64,000 bases of DNA from Klebsiella pneumoniae (GTDB lineage: Bacteria > Pseudomonadota > Gammaproteobacteria > Pseudomonadales > Pseudohongiellaceae): contig CAMCRC010000002.1 of assembly GCA_945877175.1 (NCBI GenBank), positions 1 through 64,000 of the forward strand, given 5' to 3'. How positions within the stretch are numbered: position 1 is the first letter of the stretch; each line of letters starts with the position of its first letter. A program made the translations under genes and the position numbers. The notes beneath the pieces are model-generated. The model was not told the origin of the DNA and searched no databases. It was given only the letters and a program-made list of their open reading frames with translations. Positions 46,101 to 57,170 of the stretch are shown here, in pieces.

Positions 46101-47588
46101 CAGCGCAGTCAGGCGGGCATTGCGGCGGGCACTGACCCGGTTGTTGATGACGTCCAGATGCAGATACGCGCCCTTGCGCCCGAGGCGCGTGGAATAGCCA
46201 TCGGCCAGCATCTGCACGATGCCGTTGAACGCCTCACGGGAAAGGTCGCGATAGGGATGCGCCCGCACGAACAGCGCGTACAGGGCGTCCAGACTCCAGC
46301 TGCCTTCGCCGCCGTCCTCTCCCTGGGACGAGGCGACTTCCGCCACAATCTGCTGCGCGAGAATGTCCACAGGCTTGTCCGGCATCAGGATGCGGTCGAG
46401 ATCGCCTTCGCGCAGGCTGTTGAGCAGCGCCGTACACTCCGCCAGATCATCCCGCGTCAGGGGGAACAGAATGCCCTTGGGCGTGCCCCGCACCGAGTGG
46501 CCACTGCGACCCACACGCTGCAGGAATTTCGCGATGCTCTTGGGCGAGGAAAACTGCACCACCAGATCCACGGAGCCCACATCGATGCCCAGCTCCATGG
46601 AGGCTGTCGCCACCAGCACCTTGAGATGCCCGTCCTTCAGTTTCTGCTCGGCCAGATGGCGATGTTCCTTGCTCATGCTGCCGTGGTGCGAACTGACCAG
46701 TCCTTCGCCCAGACGTTCGGTCAGTGCCAGTGCCAGCCGCTCGGAGAGCCGCCGCGTGTTCACGAACACCAGCGTGGTCTCGTGCGTCTCGATCAGCTGC
46801 ACAAGCCTCTGGTAGAGTTCGTCCCAGACCTCGTTGCTCATGAGCGCCGACAAGGGCGACCCCGGCACTTCCAGCGTCACATCGATGGCGCGACGATGGC
46901 CCGAGTCGACCACGACACAGGGCTGGTCGGGGCGATTGCCGGTCAGGAAATCCGCCACCAGGGACAAAGGCCTCTGGGTGGCCGAGAGCCCGATGCGCTG
47001 CAATGGGCGGTGCACGATGCTTTCCAGTCGCTCCAGGGAAAGCGCAAGGTGAGACCCGCGCTTGTCTCCGAGGAGTGCGTGGATCTCGTCGACGATGACG
47101 GTACCCACTGTCCGCAGCATCTGCCGCCCGCCCTCACTGGTCAGCAGCAGGTAGAGGGATTCCGGGGTGGTCACAAGGATGTGGGGCGGCGCGCGCAACA
47201 TGCGCTGGCGTTCGGTGGGGGTAGTGTCACCCGTGCGCACGGCAACACTGATGTCGGCAGCCGCAGCGCCGCGCTCGCGCAGCAGATCCGCCAGCCCCTG
47301 CAGGGGCACTTCCAGATTGCGGTGAATGTCGTTGCTGAGCGCCTTGAGAGGGGAAATGTAAAGGATGCGGGTAGCGCGTGGCAGCGGTCCCTCCTGAGCC
47401 TGTTGCAGAAGATCATCAATCGCGGCGTAGAACGCCGCCAAGGTCTTGCCACTGCCCGTCGGCGCCGATATCAGCGTGTGGCGTCCGGACTTGATAGCCG
47501 GCCATGCCTGCGCCTGTGCCTGGGTAGGCGCCCCGAAACGCTGCAGGAACCAGTCGCGGGCAACGGCATGAAATTGGCTCAGTGGCAT
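43164..47588 (-). CDS. lhr: Lhr-family DEAD/DEAH helicase
   Basis: This 1474-residue protein is a superfamily 2 helicase of the Lhr (large helicase-related) family. Motif I is TLISAPTGSGKTLAAF (Lys48), motif II is VIVDEIH near 168, and later motifs include SHHGSMSKEHR and QRVGRSGHSVRGTPKG. A long C-terminal half with winged-helix and Lhr-specific domains follows. Full-length Lhr in enterics is about 1500 residues, so it is complete. It acts in nucleic-acid repair, although its precise role is debated. It lies alone on this strand, divergent from the signal peptidase. Confidence 0.93.
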   Translation of the reverse strand: MPLSQFHAVARDWFLQRFGAPTQAQAQAWPAIKSGRHTLISAPTGSGKTLAAFYAAIDDLLQQAQEGPLPRATRILYISPLKALSNDIHRNLEVPLQGLADLLRERGAAAADISVAVRTGDTTPTERQRMLRAPPHILVTTPESLYLLLTSEGGRQMLRTVGTVIVDEIHALLGDKRGSHLALSLERLESIVHRPLQRIGLSATQRPLSLVADFLTGNRPDQPCVVVDSGHRRAIDVTLEVPGSPLSALMSNEVWDELYQRLVQLIETHETTLVFVNTRRLSERLALALTERLGEGLVSSHHGSMSKEHRHLAEQKLKDGHLKVLVATASMELGIDVGSVDLVVQFSSPKSIAKFLQRVGRSGHSVRGTPKGILFPLTRDDLAECTALLNSLREGDLDRILMPDKPVDILAQQIVAEVASSQGEDGGEGSWSLDALYALFVRAHPYRDLSREAFNGIVQMLADGYSTRLGRKGAYLHLDVINNRVSARRNARLTALTNGGAIPDMFDYQVVLDPDDTVVGTLNEDFALETLPGDIFTLGSHSWQLLRVDGLKVRVRDAQGARPTIPFWFGEGPGRTRELSLSVCALRETIDAFLQDDSAANAVQWLKEALRLPASAAQQLVDYLQAGRNALEVMPTQKTLVMERFFDELGDMHVVIHSPFGSRLNRAWGLALRKRFCRTFNFELQAAANEDSIVISLGSVHSFPLQEVYAYLQSGSVEDVLVQALLDAPMFEVRWRWNATRSLAIQRNRNGKRVPPQFQRMDAEDLVAHVFPDQIACFENIQGKREVPEHPLVQQTIHDCLTEAMDIEGLKQLVSDIESGALTLIARDLREPSPFAQEIINARPYAFLDDAPFEERRTNAIRNRSWLDPAEVQSYSVLDEAAIAQVREEAWPLVRSVDEMHDALYSLAYVTAAEAQLHGYATHLRTLVSAGRCCLLDTGAAQFWVAAERLPLLRTLYPKVVCEPSLALPPSLLRETWEDDAALREVLRRRLEGLGPVTSDRLVAELGLRPVLVEVALLGLETEGFAFRGQFSTLLQGSTQWCERRLLQRIHRYTIDSHRQSIKPVSLQSYMRFLFDLHEVRVQRLPARPVLVPTSSDGQGLLQRTLARLDGLSAPATLWEADVFPSRISGYDPSWLDVMCISGRLVWGRLVRPGLKGGALADASRKPGPVKGTPITLLQRQNQDIWDALARAADPVSAADEAPLSSLAARIETDIRQHGASFFEQISRRTQLLRSQLEQGLAELVSAGRITSDSFTGLRALLTPDARKPGGHANGRRRATFGVEDAGRWSLLRDDHPVPAVATEECPLNDEQLERLIMIYLARWGVLFKRALERESAAPSWRLLLRKLRTLELQGVVRGGRFIAGISGEQFALPDTVTALRQFGKNQDAAQRSTEYVSLAAADPVNLLAIVLPETRLPRLARNRILYRDGLPLAVLENNKVRFLREVEPDVQWQLQQVLQQREFPSRLRAYIGT

Positions 47589-47719
47589 GGCAGACGCGCT
47601 CGTGCTTGCAGGAGGTTGGGGAGGCAGTGCTCAACGACAAGCGTATAAGAATCGTCCGGAAGGCACCAGCATCCATTGGCTTGAGTTTCTCAACCAGGCC
47701 AGACACCACAGAGGGTTGA

Positions 47720-47749
47720 TTGACTTGCAGCGCGGCAATCGCCTATTGT
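47720..47749 (+). promoter_or_regulatory. Candidate promoter of the signal peptidase gene
   Basis: TTGACT (47720-47725) and TATTGT (47744-47749) are 18 bases apart, 56 bases upstream of the ATG. Confidence 0.4.
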
Positions 47750-47805
47750 CGGCCACCTGAGTCGAGCAGAGGCGATTCGGCAATGGAACGGAGCAAGGAA
47801 ATCCC

Positions 47806-48465
47806 ATGAAGAAGTACCTGTCAGCATTCTGGCAAGAGAACAGAAAATTTCTGTTCCTGCTTCTCAGCATCGTGTTCTTCAAAAGCGCCATTGCTGATCT
47901 GAACTCCATTTCCGGGCGCTCCATGCAACCCACTCTGCTGGATGGTGACAAAGTCTGGGTCAACAAACTGGCCTACGATGTGCGCGTGCCCTTTACAGAC
48001 ATTTTCCTCGCATCGCATACCGACCCCGAACGCGGCGACATCGTGATCATCGACTCCGAAGCGGCAGAAAAGCGCCTGGTGAAGCGTATCGTCGGCCTTC
48101 CTGGCGACACCATCTACATGCGCAACAACACACTGGTCATCAATGGTCAGCCTGCCGACTATGAAGTGGTGTCAAGCGACATCGATTCCCTGATCATTCG
48201 CGAACATCTGTTTGACCACACCCATGAGGCGATGTTGTCTGACACCTTCACAAGCCGCCTCTCGCGCAGCTTCGGGCCGGAGACGGTGCCGGAAGACCAG
48301 TTCTTCGTGCTGGGCGACAACCGCGACAACAGCGCCGACAGCCGCATCTACAGTTTCATTCCCCGGGATCAGATCATCGGACGTTCCAGCTCGGTGATCT
48401 TTTCGCTGGACAGCGACCGCAACTACCTGCCGCGCGCCGACCGTTTCCTGGCCGAACTGCAATAA
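47806..48465 (+). CDS. lepB: Signal peptidase I
   Basis: This 219-residue membrane-bound peptidase removes signal peptides of exported proteins. After one N-terminal membrane helix come the catalytic serine in SISGRSMQPTLLDGD (Ser39) and lysine in KRLVKRIVGLPGD (Lys93). The C-terminal GDNRDNSADSRIYSFIPRDQIIG is also typical. It is shorter than E. coli LepB, which has two N-terminal helices. It is not next to lepA and rnc, so it may be a second or the relocated peptidase. Confidence 0.92.
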   Translation: MKKYLSAFWQENRKFLFLLLSIVFFKSAIADLNSISGRSMQPTLLDGDKVWVNKLAYDVRVPFTDIFLASHTDPERGDIVIIDSEAAEKRLVKRIVGLPGDTIYMRNNTLVINGQPADYEVVSSDIDSLIIREHLFDHTHEAMLSDTFTSRLSRSFGPETVPEDQFFVLGDNRDNSADSRIYSFIPRDQIIGRSSSVIFSLDSDRNYLPRADRFLAELQ

Positions 48466-48622
48466 TTCCTGCACCGAAATGGCACGTCTTTCAGCGGGTC
48501 TGGAGGCCATTCTGTCCTGTTAAACCCTCCTTCCAGCGAGTAGAATGGCCGCTTTGTTTTCGGCGCAGGCAGCTCCTTCTCACGCAGCCCCCGCCCCATT
48601 GCCAAGCCAGGAAACCCTCATT

Positions 48623-49723
48623 GTGGGATTGAAGACCCCTCTGTACCAGAAGCACCTGGACGCCGGTGCCCGAATCGTTGATTTCGGGGGCTGGGACATG
48701 CCCATTCAATATCAGTCGCTGATCGAAGAACATCACGCAGTGCGTCAGCATGCGGGCGTCTTCGACGTCAGCCATATGACAATCGTGGATGTCGATGGCC
48801 CGGATGCCAAAGCGTGGCTGCAATATCTGCTGGCCAATGATGTCGAGAAACTCGATGTGGCAGGCCGTGCACTCTACAGCGCCATGCTCAACGACACGGG
48901 TGGCGTTGTGGACGATCTGATTGTCTATCGCCGCGTCTTTGGCTATCGGCTGGTGGTCAATTGCGGAACCCGTGAAAAGGATCTGCGCTGGATGAATGAA
49001 CGGGTTCGGGACTGGAAAGTCAGCGTCACCGAGCGCCCCGAGCTTGCCATCCTGGCCGTGCATGGCCCGGAATCCATTGACAAGGTATGTCAGGTGCTGA
49101 CCCCGGCGCTGGCGGACAGCGTTCGCGCGCTGGGCAATTTCCGCAGCCTGGAATCCGGTGACTGGTTCATTGCTCGCACGGGGTACACTGGCGAGCGAGG
49201 TCTGGAATTGCTGATCCCCAATGCGCAGGCTCCGGCCCTCTGGGACCAGTTGCTGCAACTGGGCGTCAAACCCATCGGCCTGGGTGCACGCGATACGCTG
49301 CGCCTGGAAGCCGGCATGAATCTTTATGGTCACGACATGGATGACTCTGTGTCGCCACTTGCTGCCAACATGGAGCAGACCATCGCCTGGGAGCCTGCAA
49401 CGCGTCAGTTCATCGGCCGCACTGCGGTCGAACAGCACAAGCACGAACAACTTGCAGGGCGGCTGCCAATCCTGACCGGCCTGGTCATGGAAGAGCGCGG
49501 CGTACTGCGCGAAGGCCTGCGCGTGGTCTGCCTCGTCAATGGCGAAGAACGCGAAGGCATCATCACCAGTGGCACGTTTTCCCCGACATTGAAGCATTCC
49601 ATCGCCTTGGCTAGAATCCCGGCAGACAGCACCGATTGCCGTGTCGATCTGCGAGGAAAGCTGACACCCGTTCGCCTTGTGAAACCGAATTTCGTACGGT
49701 TTGGCAAAAAGGTTTTTGAATAA
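48623..49723 (+). CDS. gcvT: Aminomethyltransferase (glycine cleavage T protein)
   Basis: This 366-residue enzyme transfers the methylene group from the H protein to tetrahydrofolate. GTG 48623 gives [31 protein letters not shown], the normal N-terminus and length (E. coli 364). The ATG at 48545 in the ORF track adds a 26-residue Ala/Pro-rich leader and sits on a TAGAAT box that could be the promoter. Folate-site and T-protein blocks [11 protein letters not shown] and [13 protein letters not shown] are present. gcvH follows after 28 bases. Confidence 0.93.
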   Translation: MGLKTPLYQKHLDAGARIVDFGGWDMPIQYQSLIEEHHAVRQHAGVFDVSHMTIVDVDGPDAKAWLQYLLANDVEKLDVAGRALYSAMLNDTGGVVDDLIVYRRVFGYRLVVNCGTREKDLRWMNERVRDWKVSVTERPELAILAVHGPESIDKVCQVLTPALADSVRALGNFRSLESGDWFIARTGYTGERGLELLIPNAQAPALWDQLLQLGVKPIGLGARDTLRLEAGMNLYGHDMDDSVSPLAANMEQTIAWEPATRQFIGRTAVEQHKHEQLAGRLPILTGLVMEERGVLREGLRVVCLVNGEEREGIITSGTFSPTLKHSIALARIPADSTDCRVDLRGKLTPVRLVKPNFVRFGKKVFE

Positions 49724-49751
49724 ATTTTATTTTCAGCATGAGGATTGGTCA

Positions 49752-50135
49752 GTGAGCAGCTTTCCGGACAATTTGAAGTATGCCGCCACCCACGAGTGGG
49801 TGCGCGTAGAAGCAGATGGCACCTGCACCATTGGCATTACAGATCACGCACAGGAACTGCTGGGTGACATCGTGTTCATCGAGCTTCCCGACGATGGCGC
49901 CAGCGTCTCTGCAAAGCAGGAGATCAGTGTCGTCGAATCCGTGAAGGCGGCATCCGACATTTATGCGCCTGTCTCAGGCAGGATCATTGCGGTCAACAAG
50001 ACTCTCATCGACAGCCCGGAAATCGTCAACACGTCTCCTTATGGCGAAGGCTGGTTCTGTCGCATTCAGCCTGGCAATGCCGCTGAACTGGATGCTCTGC
50101 TCGACGCCGATGGTTACGCAAAAATCTGCGAATAA
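49752..50135 (+). CDS. gcvH: Glycine cleavage system H protein
   Basis: This 127-residue carrier shuttles the aminomethyl group on a lipoyl arm. The lipoylated lysine is in [23 protein letters not shown] 49752, preceded by AGGA, gives the usual [20 protein letters not shown] start; the track start 51 bases upstream overlaps gcvT. It lies between gcvT and gcvP. Confidence 0.95.
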   Translation: MSSFPDNLKYAATHEWVRVEADGTCTIGITDHAQELLGDIVFIELPDDGASVSAKQEISVVESVKAASDIYAPVSGRIIAVNKTLIDSPEIVNTSPYGEGWFCRIQPGNAAELDALLDADGYAKICE

Positions 50136-50178
50136 GGCGTCCGGGCGCAAGCGCCTGTCGTACTGACCAATAACACTT

Positions 50179-50196
50179 TCGAAACTCCAGTTTCGA
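50179..50196 (+). other. Hairpin in the gcvH-gcvP intergenic leader
   Basis: TCGAAACT-CC-AGTTTCGA is a perfect 8-bp stem with a two-base loop in the 169-base gap before gcvP. The flanking GGCGTCCGGGCGC and CCGGGCGCC could pair around it. I looked for the two-aptamer glycine riboswitch pattern and did not find it, so the role is open. Confidence 0.45.
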
Positions 50197-50304
50197 TTCC
50201 GGGCGCCTTCCACGGCGCGCCGATATGAACCGTTTTCTTTCTTGCTCCCGCGGGCCCGGAGTGCAGCTTACTGCGCTCGGCCCCGTCTATTGACCGAGGC
50301 TTAC

Positions 50305-53215
<2,911 letters not shown>

Positions 53216-53217
<2 letters not shown>

Positions 53218-53237
53218 GCAGCAGAAGCTTGCTGCCT
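53216..53237 (+). terminator. Hairpin immediately after gcvP
   Basis: AGGCAGCA-GAAGCT-TGCTGCCT forms a perfect 8-bp stem starting in the gcvP stop codon. The following bases (GGAAAGC) are not a U-tract, so termination would be weak or it may protect the 3' end. Confidence 0.4.
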
Positions 53238-53251
53238 GGAAAGCTGGCATA

Positions 53252-53332
53252 TGTGGGAGCTTGTTGGTGTAGGAGCTTGCTTGCAAGCGAACTGTTCGCG
53301 GGCAAGCCCGCTCCCACACACCCGCTCCCACA
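53252..53332. repeat. Cluster of REP-like sequences after gcvP
   Basis: At least three REP-like units lie together: GTGGGAGCTTG, GTAGGAGCTTGCTTGCAAGC and TTCGCGGGCAAGCCCGCTCCCAC, then a repeated CCCGCTCCCACAA. Opposite orientations let the cluster fold into hairpins. A similar unit occurs on the other side of the next gene. Confidence 0.75.
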
Positions 53333-53333
53333 A

Positions 53334-54029
53334 TCACGCGACCGGCTGCACCTGATGATCAAGGTGTGCGATCAGTTCTGCCGGCAGATTCAGCCGGTGA
53401 CCCAGCGCCTGCAGATAGGCTCGTTCTGCCGGATGATCCACATCGATGGCGACGCGGGACACCAGATACAGCTCGGTAGCCTGTTCTATACCCCGCGCCG
53501 AAGCGGCAATGGCAGCAATGTCCACCGGCTGTGTGAGGGCGTCGAATACAAAGGCCTTGCTCTCGGCATCCAGCCCCATCTTTTCAACTTGCTCGAACAG
53601 TGACTTCTGTTCCTGTGCATCGATATGGCCATCGGCTTTGGCAGCGCCGATCATTGCTCTGATCAGTGCCAGCTGGAATGGCTGACCATCCGCGGCAGAG
53701 GCTGTTTCGGGCAGAAACCGCGGGTCCACATTCGCGAAGTCAGCGGGTCCGGCTACTGGTGCGCTTGCCGCTGCCTTGCCCTGCTGCCAGTTCTGATAGG
53801 CCTTGAACGCAAGTGCCCCTGCAGCAGCGGCACCACCGTAGCCCGCCATCTTCTTCATCTTCTTGCCGCCGAGCATCAGCCCCAGCAGGCCGCCAACCAC
53901 GGCACCGCCGCCGAACCCGCCCATCCCCATGCCATCGAGCTGTTGTTTGGCAGAGCTACCGGTCTCGCGCATGAAGTCGGCCGCGTTGGGTCCGAGGAAT
54001 TTTTCAAGCAGGTTCTTTGAGTCGAGCAT
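53334..54029 (-). CDS. DUF533 / YebE-like protein with a TerB-like domain
   Basis: This 231-residue protein starts MLDSKNLLEKFLGPNAADFM, has a Gly-rich hydrophobic segment (GGAVVGGLLGLMLGGKKMKKMAGYGGAAAAGALAF) and a C-terminal helical domain like TerB (ALIRAMIGAAKADGHIDAQEQKSLFEQVEKMGL). E. coli YebE has the same layout and is part of envelope-stress regulons. ATG 54029 is chosen; the longer track start enters REP sequence. REP-like repeats lie on both sides. Function unknown. Confidence 0.85.
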   Translation of the reverse strand: MLDSKNLLEKFLGPNAADFMRETGSSAKQQLDGMGMGGFGGGAVVGGLLGLMLGGKKMKKMAGYGGAAAAGALAFKAYQNWQQGKAAASAPVAGPADFANVDPRFLPETASAADGQPFQLALIRAMIGAAKADGHIDAQEQKSLFEQVEKMGLDAESKAFVFDALTQPVDIAAIAASARGIEQATELYLVSRVAIDVDHPAERAYLQALGHRLNLPAELIAHLDHQVQPVA

Positions 54030-54070
54030 GGGGAGAGTCTCCAGTAGGTCGGTGATGCGGAATATTTTGG

Positions 54071-54095
54071 ATCGCGGGCAAGCCCGCTCCCACAA
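54071..54095. repeat. REP-like sequence
   Basis: GATCGCGGGCAAGCCCGCTCCCACA matches the most complete unit of the 53252-53332 cluster and lies in the gap between the ABC transporter and the DUF533 gene. Confidence 0.75.
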
Positions 54096-54121
54096 ATTGC
54101 AGGCTTCCAGAAAGAGCAGCT

Positions 54122-56035
54122 CTACATGTAACCCTGGGCCTGCAGACGGAATAACCGGGCATAGTGCCCATTCCGTTCAAGCAACTGCTCATGGGAGCCT
54201 TCTTCTTCAATAGCACCCTTGTCCAGCACGATGATGTGGTCAGCAATCCGCACCGTGGAAAAGCGGTGCGAGATGATGATCGAGATACGTTTTGCCGTCA
54301 GCTCGCGGAAATGGGCGAAGATGTCCGCTTCCGCCTTGGCATCGATCGCGGCCGTCGGTTCATCGAGAATCAGCACATCGGCATGGCTGCGCATGAACGC
54401 CCTGGCCAGGGCTATCTTCTGCCATTGCCCTCCGGAGAGCTCCTTGCCGCCCTTGAACCACGTGCCCAGCTGAGTGTCGTAGGTGTCAGGCATATGCTTG
54501 ATGAAGTCGGCTGCCAGGCCATCCTGCGCGGCTGTTTCTATCTGGGGGCGGTTCTCCATGTTTTCCACATCGCCGATGCCGATGTTGTCGCCCACCTTCA
54601 ACTGGTAGCGCGAGAAGTCCTGAAAGATCACCCCGATCTTGTGGCGCAGCGCTTCAATGTCCCATTCCTGCAGGTCCAGTCCTTCCAGCAGAATGCGGCC
54701 GCTGGTGGGGGAATACAGGCGGGTCAGCAGTTTGATCAGCGTGGTCTTGCCCGAGCCGTTTTCGCCCACGATGGCGAGGCTTTCCCCGGCCTTGATGTGC
54801 AGGGAGAGGTTGTTCAACGCTGCCGATTTGCTCTCGGGGTAGAAGAAGCTGACGTTTTCGAAGCGAATGCCGTCGGTCGGATCGGGGCCCGTCGTCTTGT
54901 CGCCACTGGCTTCCGGCACTTTGTGGTCCAGATACTCCACCAGGTTGGACAGATACAGATTGTCCTCGTACATGCCATTGATCGCCGTCAGGCTGTTGGT
55001 CACCGCGCCCTGACCCTGGCGGAAGACGGCGATGTACATGGTCATCTGGCCGATGGTGATGGTGGTGGCGATGGCGGCAAACACCACCCAGCCGTAGGCC
55101 AGATAGAAGGCAGCACTGGCAATCAGCCCCAGTACATAGCCCCAGAAGCCGCGCCGCAGCACGAGATCACGGTCTTCCTTGTAGATGTTGTGAAAGATGT
55201 CGATGTAGCGCTGCAGAAACAGTCGGCCGATCTTGAGGAGTTTGACTTCCTTCACGCCGTCCTCGCGGGTCAGCACCATTTCCAGGTATATCTGCATGCG
55301 CCGCTCGGCAGACCGGGTGCGCTGGTTGCGGAAAGCTTCGCCGGAGAATTTTGCCTCGGCCATGAAGGCGGGCAGCCCGGCAAAACCAAGAAGCAGCACT
55401 GCCCAGGGCGAGAACTGGAACAGCAGGAAACCGAAACTGACCAGCGAGATGCTCTCGCGCGCCAGGTCAAAGGTGCGGATCACCAGACTCAGCGGGCGGC
55501 TCGAGGCCTCGCGGCGCGCGCGCACCAGCTTGTCGTAATACTCGGAATCCTCGAAGTGCCGCAACTCCAGAGTCAGGGACTTCTCGAGGATCATCACATT
55601 GATCTTGTTGCCCAGCAGCACGCGCAGGATGGACTGGCAGACCATGTTGAGGCGCTGCACGCCGGTGATGAACACCACCAGACCGGCCTCGCACAGCACA
55701 TAGAAAATGGTGAGGTCGGTGGCGGCTTCCCGGGTTTCGGGGGGCGCCTGAATGGCAGCCACCACGGCATCGACAATGAGCTGGCCGACGTACGCAATCG
55801 CCGCAGGCAGCACGCCGGCCATCAGGGTTGCAACAGCCATCGTGATCGTCAGCGCGGCACTGGTGCCCCAGACGATCGACATGGCCACGCGGCTGTACTT
55901 GAAGACAGCGAAGAAACGGGCAATGAAGGACAGGGACGCGCTTTCTTTCAAGGAGACACTCGAGGGGCGCTGATCGTCAGGCTTGCGTGATGAAAAACGG
56001 CCCGGAAAATCGCGATTTCCCGAGCCGTTGTGCAT
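54122..56035 (-). CDS. ABC exporter with fused membrane and ATPase domains
   Basis: This protein of up to 637 residues is a half-transporter. The first half contains about six membrane helices, and the second an ATPase with Walker A GENGSGKTTLIKLL, signature ELSGGQWQKIALARAFM, Walker B DVLILDEPTAAID and H-loop ISHRFS. It would act as a dimer. The start is uncertain: ATG 56035 lies upstream of the terminator of the preceding gene, and a TTG at 55951 (LKESASLSFIARFF) would keep the membrane domain complete. The substrate is unknown, perhaps a peptide or lipid. Confidence 0.85.
   Translation of the reverse strand: MHNGSGNRDFPGRFSSRKPDDQRPSSVSLKESASLSFIARFFAVFKYSRVAMSIVWGTSAALTITMAVATLMAGVLPAAIAYVGQLIVDAVVAAIQAPPETREAATDLTIFYVLCEAGLVVFITGVQRLNMVCQSILRVLLGNKINVMILEKSLTLELRHFEDSEYYDKLVRARREASSRPLSLVIRTFDLARESISLVSFGFLLFQFSPWAVLLLGFAGLPAFMAEAKFSGEAFRNQRTRSAERRMQIYLEMVLTREDGVKEVKLLKIGRLFLQRYIDIFHNIYKEDRDLVLRRGFWGYVLGLIASAAFYLAYGWVVFAAIATTITIGQMTMYIAVFRQGQGAVTNSLTAINGMYEDNLYLSNLVEYLDHKVPEASGDKTTGPDPTDGIRFENVSFFYPESKSAALNNLSLHIKAGESLAIVGENGSGKTTLIKLLTRLYSPTSGRILLEGLDLQEWDIEALRHKIGVIFQDFSRYQLKVGDNIGIGDVENMENRPQIETAAQDGLAADFIKHMPDTYDTQLGTWFKGGKELSGGQWQKIALARAFMRSHADVLILDEPTAAIDAKAEADIFAHFRELTAKRISIIISHRFSTVRIADHIIVLDKGAIEEEGSHEQLLERNGHYARLFRLQAQGYM
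55993..56029 (-). terminator. Rho-independent terminator of the exported methyltransferase gene
   Basis: On the minus strand AACGGCTCGGGAAATCG pairs with CGATTTTCCGGGCCGTT (two imperfect positions), followed by a T-run (GTTTTTC). It lies 17 bases after the methyltransferase stop and inside the 5' part of the ABC ORF as called. Confidence 0.8.
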
Positions 56036-56045
56036 GACAGTCGGA

Positions 56046-56783
56046 TTACTCCGGCTTGACCAGCTTCAGAGTGAAACGGTCAGTATTTCTTTCCAGCTCA
56101 GCAGCAAACGGGGCCTGTGTGTGATTGTCACTCGGCACGTTCAGCAAATCGCTCTCTTCGGCAATTTCGAAACCCGCTTCGATGGCAGCAGCGCGCGCCA
56201 CTTCAACTGGAATTCGGTGCAGAGTTGCGTTGTCAGCACCCACATCGCCTTCGTGGTCGATCAGACCAAGCACTGCGCCTGGCTTCAGTGCATTCTTGAT
56301 GTTGACCAGAAATGCCTGTGCTGCAGCCGGATCACGGTTGTAGACGTCGTGGAAGTTCAGGTTGGTAATGGCAAAATCGATGGAGTTCGCGGGCAGGCCA
56401 AGGTCAGCAGTCACATCCTTGGTCAGCAGTTCCACATTGGTCAGGCGGCCGTTCACACGTGTATCTACCGTAGCCTGAGTCGTTCCACGCGCCAGAGCCG
56501 CTTCAGAGTTCTGCATGTACACCTTGCCACTGGCGCCAACAGCGCGTGAAAGCACTTCGGTGTACCAACCACCACTGGACATTACGTCCAGTACGGTCAT
56601 GCCGGGCTCCAGGCCCAGAAAGTCCAGCACTTCAGCAGGCTTGCGCGCCGCGTCGAGTGCCTTGTCGGCATCGCTGCGGTCTGCAGAAGCGAGTGCCTGA
56701 TTGACTGCGGCCACGTCGATCGCCTGAACATTGGCGCCAACGAGGAGGGCAGTTGCTGCCACGAGCGAGAGAATCATTTTCAT
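56046..56783 (-). CDS. Exported class I methyltransferase-like protein
   Basis: This 245-residue protein has a Sec signal peptide (MKMILSLVAATALLVGANVQA) and a Rossmann-type methyltransferase domain. Motif I is MTVLDVMSSGGWYTEVLSRAVG instead of the usual DxGxGxG. It is followed by SIDFAITNLNFHDVYNRD and LKPGAVLGLIDHEGDVG. SAM is not expected in the periplasm, so the enzyme is either exported with a cofactor or binds something else. Similar exported proteins exist in proteobacteria without a known function. A clear terminator follows. Confidence 0.75.
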   Translation of the reverse strand: MKMILSLVAATALLVGANVQAIDVAAVNQALASADRSDADKALDAARKPAEVLDFLGLEPGMTVLDVMSSGGWYTEVLSRAVGASGKVYMQNSEAALARGTTQATVDTRVNGRLTNVELLTKDVTADLGLPANSIDFAITNLNFHDVYNRDPAAAQAFLVNIKNALKPGAVLGLIDHEGDVGADNATLHRIPVEVARAAAIEAGFEIAEESDLLNVPSDNHTQAPFAAELERNTDRFTLKLVKPE

Positions 56784-56910
56784 GTTTTTCTATCCTTCAA
56801 TTTAATTGTTTTTCGGGAATTTCGAACGGGACACAGGATAAACCATGCCCCCATGGGAGTACACCTGCAAGTGAGCGGCATTGACCCCATTTGATTCTGA
56901 AAACCGGGGA

Positions 56911-57102
56911 CTAGTGCAGGCGTCGGGCACTCATCAGTTCTTTCTCGAAGAGCCTCTTCACACGCAGCAGTTCGTTCATGCCACCTGCCGATTCCATGCG
57001 CGGCATGTGACTCTCGATGTCACTGAGGATGTTGGTGATGCTGCAGGTATCCAGCGTGCTGAGGTCCATGTCGAATGGCCATACGGGCTCTTTGCCAATC
57101 AT
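56911..57102 (-). CDS. Small acidic protein downstream of ubiI
   Basis: This 63-residue protein (MIGKEPVWPFDMDLSTLDTC and on) has a good ribosome site, GGAG eight bases before the ATG. Its residues look helical, with no membrane segment or motif that I recognise. It follows the FAD-monooxygenase gene on the same strand after 68 bases. It may be a real, uncharacterised small protein. The bases 56784-56910 are the promoter side of the methyltransferase gene and show no other gene. Confidence 0.5.
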   Translation of the reverse strand: MIGKEPVWPFDMDLSTLDTCSITNILSDIESHMPRMESAGGMNELLRVKRLFEKELMSARRLH

Positions 57103-57170
57103 GAGGAATCTCCAGTGTCTGAATGCGTCCTTCAGTCATCGACCTGCGCAGGAATAACTTGAGCGCTGCG

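Noticed and set aside
45966-47648. 560-residue plus-strand ORF
   Set aside because: Antisense to the N-terminal half of Lhr with no family features; a shadow.
50136-50304. Possible glycine riboswitch upstream of gcvP
   Set aside because: Only a short hairpin is present; the tandem aptamer pattern with its conserved internal loops could not be found.
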